Shown here piece after piece: positions 56,301 to 62,300 of a DNA stretch of 64,000 nucleotides (the first letter of the stretch is position 1; every line of letters begins with the position of its first letter). A program made the translations under genes and the position numbers. The notes below the pieces were generated by a model. It was not told the DNA's origin and ran no database searches. It saw nothing but the letters and a program-made list of their open reading frames with translations. The DNA comes from Flectonema sp. DT1601 (Eukaryota; Euglenozoa; Diplonemea; Diplonemida; Diplonemidae), in contig OZ025787.1 of the NCBI GenBank assembly GCA_964019425.1, positions 682,001 to 746,000 on the forward strand. The letters are read 5' to 3'.

Positions 56301-59300
56301 ACTTCGATAATCGAAATTGCCATCAGAAAAAGATAGTTTCAACATACCACTCGGAACAATCGGACTATCAATTTCATCGTGTGAAAAAGTAATTTTATTT
56401 ACGTAAATATTCTGATCTCCAATAGGCTGAATTACTATCCTATCAAACGATTCTTTAATTCGAATAGTAGCGGCAAATAGAAAACCAAATATTGTTGAAT
56501 TCCTTGAGACGAGTTTAACGTCAATAGTTTTATCAGATTCTGATAATTTGAATAAAACAATAAGTTTAACATCTATTGCAGATTCTCCCCAAATGGTCAT
56601 TCTAATATCTTTAAATTCTAAGTATGAAAATGATAATACTTTTGAACTAGAAATCAACCAGCTGTTCGAAGACGCTGCTCCTTCTAATAAAGTTACCGTC
56701 TCTAAACCATCCCCTAGTGAGTTGACATACTGCTCCTTGAAATCATTTTTCTGGAAGGAACTGAGACCCTCAAAATCAATAGCATGCGGAGAGTCACTAG
56801 GAAGTCTCAAAGAATTATCAAACGAATAAAACAGGTCATCGACGTACAGTACAGGTGATACTTCACTATTTGAGGATATTGTCACTTCATTCATACCAAT
56901 TTCATATTCGTATGGAGTTACGTAACTCGACAGGACGAATGTTGCACAGAAGCCAATCCAGTCAAAGAAACCAACATCACAAGGGACTTCAAGTGTTTTA
57001 TGTTCAAAAACTGGATTTAGAACATCATAAGGACGTCTAATTCCTGAGACACTTACGTCTGCGAAGAAGTTGCTAGCGACAGTAAGACGGACTCTTCTCA
57101 CGTACATCCGAGAAGATGGAAGAGGACTTGAGAGACCGAATACAATACTACCACCTGTGAAGGTCCAAGAGTTCGTACCATCATATCGACCAGTCTCACC
57201 GATAGCGATAGTGGTTGGAGATATCGTTAGTAAGACTCCCAATAGATAATCATTTTTAAAGATATCATTATTAAAGTCAACTCTGTAAACACCTGCAATC
57301 CAATTGATCGAATTATCTCCGAACGATATGATCACATCATCGACGTAAATAGAAGAAACATCTACAGTCACAGACACCTCATCAAATACTGTATTAGATA
57401 TGTGTGCAATTGAGCAGAACACTTCATGTAGAGAACCTCCACCACAATCACAGCAAACTTCTGTTGCAATATAAATATTTCTTTTTGACTCGTCATCTCC
57501 TTGAGTGACGCATCTGTTTATAAAAGAGTACCAATGGCAATCGTTACCTGATGAGTCAACCCAGTCAGGATCTAAGTCTGTGCATGTTTGTCCATTCGTA
57601 TTACAGATGTAGCCGGTTGTTTCATCGACTTCAACCTCTGATACGAGACTTTGTTCTAAGTACGTTCTGATAGTTGCGTTGTATGAATTCATTAACGATC
57701 CGATTGTAAATCTGATACTTCTCGCAGGGAATAATGGTATTAATGTTAACATACTCGAATTAGAAACAAAAAGAGAAAATGAATTATCAAACGACTGCTC
57801 CTGTACCGAAGAACCTTCCCAAGAGTACAAGAAGTCTTGTATGTAAGAATGTTTATTATCCGTGGAGATGTCATCGAATGTATACAAATAACTCTGAGTA
57901 AATCTAAGAGAAGTCTCATCAAAAGAGTACGAAATATAATCAATATAAGCACCCTCACTGAAGTACTCGACTTCAATACGATCTGATAGTGTATTCTCCC
58001 TAGAGAAGAATGCACAATACTGCTCGTTTACTTTAGGACCAGAATGCTGATCTACATAAAGTAATTCATGATCTCTTAAGAGCATCGTAATAAAAACTGA
58101 TTGGTCTACTCCGCAGACTCTAAATTGAATATTAGTAATAATGTTGTTGTAGAACCATAATAATAATTTATTCCCTTCAGTTGGTATCAATAATGCTGGT
58201 GAGTCATCGTTTCCTAACACTATGTCTGTTGATCCTTTGATGAAAAGAGGAGAGACTTGTGAGTTCGAGAACTCGCCTACACCAACACCGAATTGGTTAA
58301 AGTCTTCTTCTAAGACACCAATTGGGACTATCGTCATGTTGGAATCAAATGTGTACGACATTTCAGTCAGTAGAATAGTTCCCAGGGAAAGAATAGTATT
58401 GATAGTGAGTGATGTGAAGACCTCATCATTTTGATAAAGAAGTTCAGAGCAATAACGAGAAGGAGTTACTGAGCAGGGTATATTAATTAACAGTCGAATA
58501 CTAACATTTGTATTACTAAAGTGATTTAGAATCACATCTACTTCTGTAATCTCATCAGCTGTGAATTGCATTTGAAGACCAGAAACCTCTTTGAAAGAGA
58601 ACGCAATACTGGTAGTCCCCAGGGCTGTAACATCCCATCCATAAACTGGTACCACAACACCGTTCATCACATCCAACACGTTGTGTGCGAATGTTCTCGA
58701 ATTCGAAGACGGAGGTGAAGCTCCAAAGTGATTTATAAGATATGAGTCTGTACTGAAAAGTGTGTTTCCAAAACTCTCTTCGACATCGGCAAATGAAATT
58801 GTCAGAATTCCAGTTGGGACAACACTTGAACTATCATATGAGAATGAAAATTCATCGATAAAGAAATCAGACTGGGAATCGAACTGGAGAAACTCGAAAT
58901 TTTCCTCAAGCTCGAGTTGGAAACCAAACATACCAAACATTGGTTTCGGTGTCATAATTGTGGACTCTGACTGTGAACCTTCCGTTGCTATGATTGTGAT
59001 GGGATTTTGTTCTTCACTCCAAATTGTGATTCGGAAGTTGGTAACTGACAGCCAACTAAATGAGATTGTTTCATTTCTTATTTTCCACATCACCGTTCCA
59101 ATAGTCGGGTGAACTTCTAAGGAATCTCTCGCTCCCAGTTTGCTGATAAAATAATTATCGCTGTAAACATTTGGAGGAAATGGACTTTCGAGATCTTCAA
59201 AATTCACATGAAATGTACCCACGGTAGATCCAACATCAACTGACTTAAAACTATAACTGAGATCATCTAAATAAAAGTAATCCACGTCACCAGATATTCT

Positions 59301-62300
59301 GGTGATCGAAATCTGTTCAACGTTTTTGATTGAAATCCTTGCGCAATATCTATCACTGAACTTAAGCACATCACAAACAGAGGATGTTGCTAATTGCTGT
59401 TCTGGATATGTGCTGGCCCCTATCTGTCCAGATAAACTTAACTGCAAAGGAACTGAAGATGAAATGATTGCGGTCACATATCTGGCAGCCATTAGGACGT
59501 TTTTTCCACTTGCAACTTGACCAAACTTAATCGAAAATCCCACACTGGAATTCCAAGCCACTGATCCATGATAACCTTCTCCCGTGTCCTGAGGACCTTC
59601 TCCTAACTGAAGGATAAAGTTGTCACTGAAGGCATCGGAGTCAAATGTTTTTCCTCCAAAATCGTTGAAATCGATAAAATATCTTTCTGAAGGGTTCACT
59701 GAACTACCATCAAAAGAATAAATAAAATTATCAATCGATAAATGCTTCTGAGGTGACTGCTGAATTATGAACAACTCCTGCACACTTTCACTAACAGAGA
59801 TATCAATACAGTAAACTGTTCGAGTAGTACCTCCATTGCAAGAACAACAAGCTTCAGAAGCTGTGAATGAGTTGCGATACTCATCAGAGTTTCGAACCAA
59901 ACAAAGTTCTGAGTTGTACATATCACAGTTCATTCCAACGGAGTCTACCCAGGTTGTGTTATCGTTGTTTGTTAAATCTGAACATTCAATTAAAGTATTC
60001 TTTACAACAGAACTCCATCCACACTCATAACTATCTTCTGATGATGAATACACTCTTGGTGTCATCGTGGAATGATCATCTGCTGAGATATTAACAAAGA
60101 AAGGAATCTCAGGACTGGACACAACAAATTGCATTGCAGTAATAGGAATGAAGATCATCTTTATATCACCATCCACTGTCGAGTCAATTCCAACTGACTT
60201 CGTATTATCAAACGAGTAGTTTGATAAGTATGGAATCCAATTAAAAACTATTCCATTCTCAAAGTTGGGATTTTTTTCATCGAAATCCAATTCAAGTTTT
60301 CCAGTCGGAACTACCTCAGTAATAAAGTCAAAGCTGTACACCAAATTACTAACGACTGCCGTCCCATTTGGCGACGATATTATTATTTTATCTATTCCGT
60401 GATTCAATTCCTTATGTGAGAATGCATAAGTGTGACAGCGCATTGAAGCCGCTTTTGAACACCAAACTGTAGGCGTTATTGATGAATTAGCGTGCGGGTA
60501 ATCTTTAAAATATGAAAAAACAGTAAAACTTGTTCCCGTCGTTGACACAGTAAACCGAATAGAAGAAACAGTGTAATCATTAAATGTAATAATAGTCCTA
60601 CTTCCTGTTGATATGTGTAATCCAAGTGAATCATCGTAAGTAGCGGCTATGGATCTTGATTCGGTAAATTGAATAGTGTTCTTATTAATTAATGTGTTTG
60701 GTAAGATACCCTCCACGTGATGTTCGTTAAAATCAAATGAAAACAACCCAACTGGAACAATATCACTGCCAGTGTAAGAGAACCAAACACCCGTCACAAA
60801 AACCTTTGATGTCGTAGTGATTCGCAGCATGGTCACTCCAGGAATTCCACTCACTAGTAGTTCACCACAATAATGTGATGAAAAACATGCTGTAACAACT
60901 GGTACTACTACAGAGTAAGTCGCATAATGAACTGTGACACTCGCACCTCCCTCTGTTGAGGACAGGGCTATCTTAAATCCAGTGATGTCAATAAAATTAA
61001 ATGAAATTACATTCAGATTAGAATCACTCAACTGCCAACCCTTATCAGTTGGGGTAGCTTGTTGAACAGTTCCACCTGTTAATAAGAATTCTTCTAATTC
61101 ACCGATGATGTTAATGGCAAAGTTTTCATAGAAGATTCCGCTACTAAACAAACCTACTTCATTAAACTTGATATGAAGTAGTCCAACAGGAAGGACATCT
61201 GATCCATCAAACGAATAATGAAAATTACTAACGTACACAAGGACTTCAGGGGAGATTCTAATAGCGTCAAACAGATATCCATTCGCTTGTAGAGTGTAAG
61301 CATAGTTAGGTCCGTCAAATACATCGTTATCCTATTTAAGTAGTTGCGTTTTCTTTTTTTTTTTTTTTTTTTTTTGTAACTGAACAATGTAAGAAATAAA
61401 ACCATACCCGCTCAATAAGATTCACTGTGACGCTGTACACTTCGATAGTTCCTTGCATCATAGAAAAGGAAACAGCAACAGCTGCATCTGCCCAAAGGGT
61501 TATTCGAAAATTAGAAACCATCATATAACAAAAGGATATCACTGTAGGTGATTGGACTGACCACACGCCTCCCTTGTTTCCTTGGTTACTAACCATTTCA
61601 GATTCAGAACCGATGCTACATAAATAATTATGAAAGAAGTCAAACTGTTGGTCTCCTAATCGTGAGATGGCGAATTCAACTGACAGATGACCATCAGGAA
61701 GAACAAGTGAATCATCAAATGAATAAGACACGTCATGAACGTAAACCGATCCTATTCCGTTAGTATGAAATCCAACAGATTCAACTGCATCAGAAATAAT
61801 AATCGTCGCACACTCACCACCTTCAGGATGATCAATAGAACAGAGTGCTCGAAATGATATCAAATCATTAAAGGTTTTGGTATTTGGACGTGATTGAATC
61901 CATTTCCCTAAATATAATGCAGCCACTGATAAGCTTCTTACAGTTAACCTAACTCTTCTTGCAATCCACGGTACTTGAATATAGAAAGAAGCATCCTTGA
62001 CTGATATACCAAAGTTTATAACACCACTTTGTGTTACCCAAGCATTAGTTCCATCTGCTGCTATTCCGAGTTCGAATGATGAATCAAAGAGAACATACGA
62101 GTCTACGAGAGATGAATAGACTAAGGAGGAAGGCATTCCTTTGAATCTTAAAAAAACTGCATCCACTGGAGGACCATTTTGTGGAATAAAATTATACACC
62201 ATATTATCAACGTAGATGATATCATTTGATGTTATTCTTATCTCAGGTAATGATTTAGATAAGACAGTTATCGAAACACAGTAGACGTTTGGACTACTTC

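Noticed and set aside
61238-61238. Methionine at 61238 as a real start of the long protein
   Set aside because: Coding continues upstream in frame to the intron 1 acceptor and then into the preceding exon with the same repeat type.
61154-61405. An 83-residue minus-strand ORF with poly-lysine across intron 1
   Set aside because: It reads the intron's A tract as lysines and leaves the repeat frame. Splicing gives a far better domain continuation.
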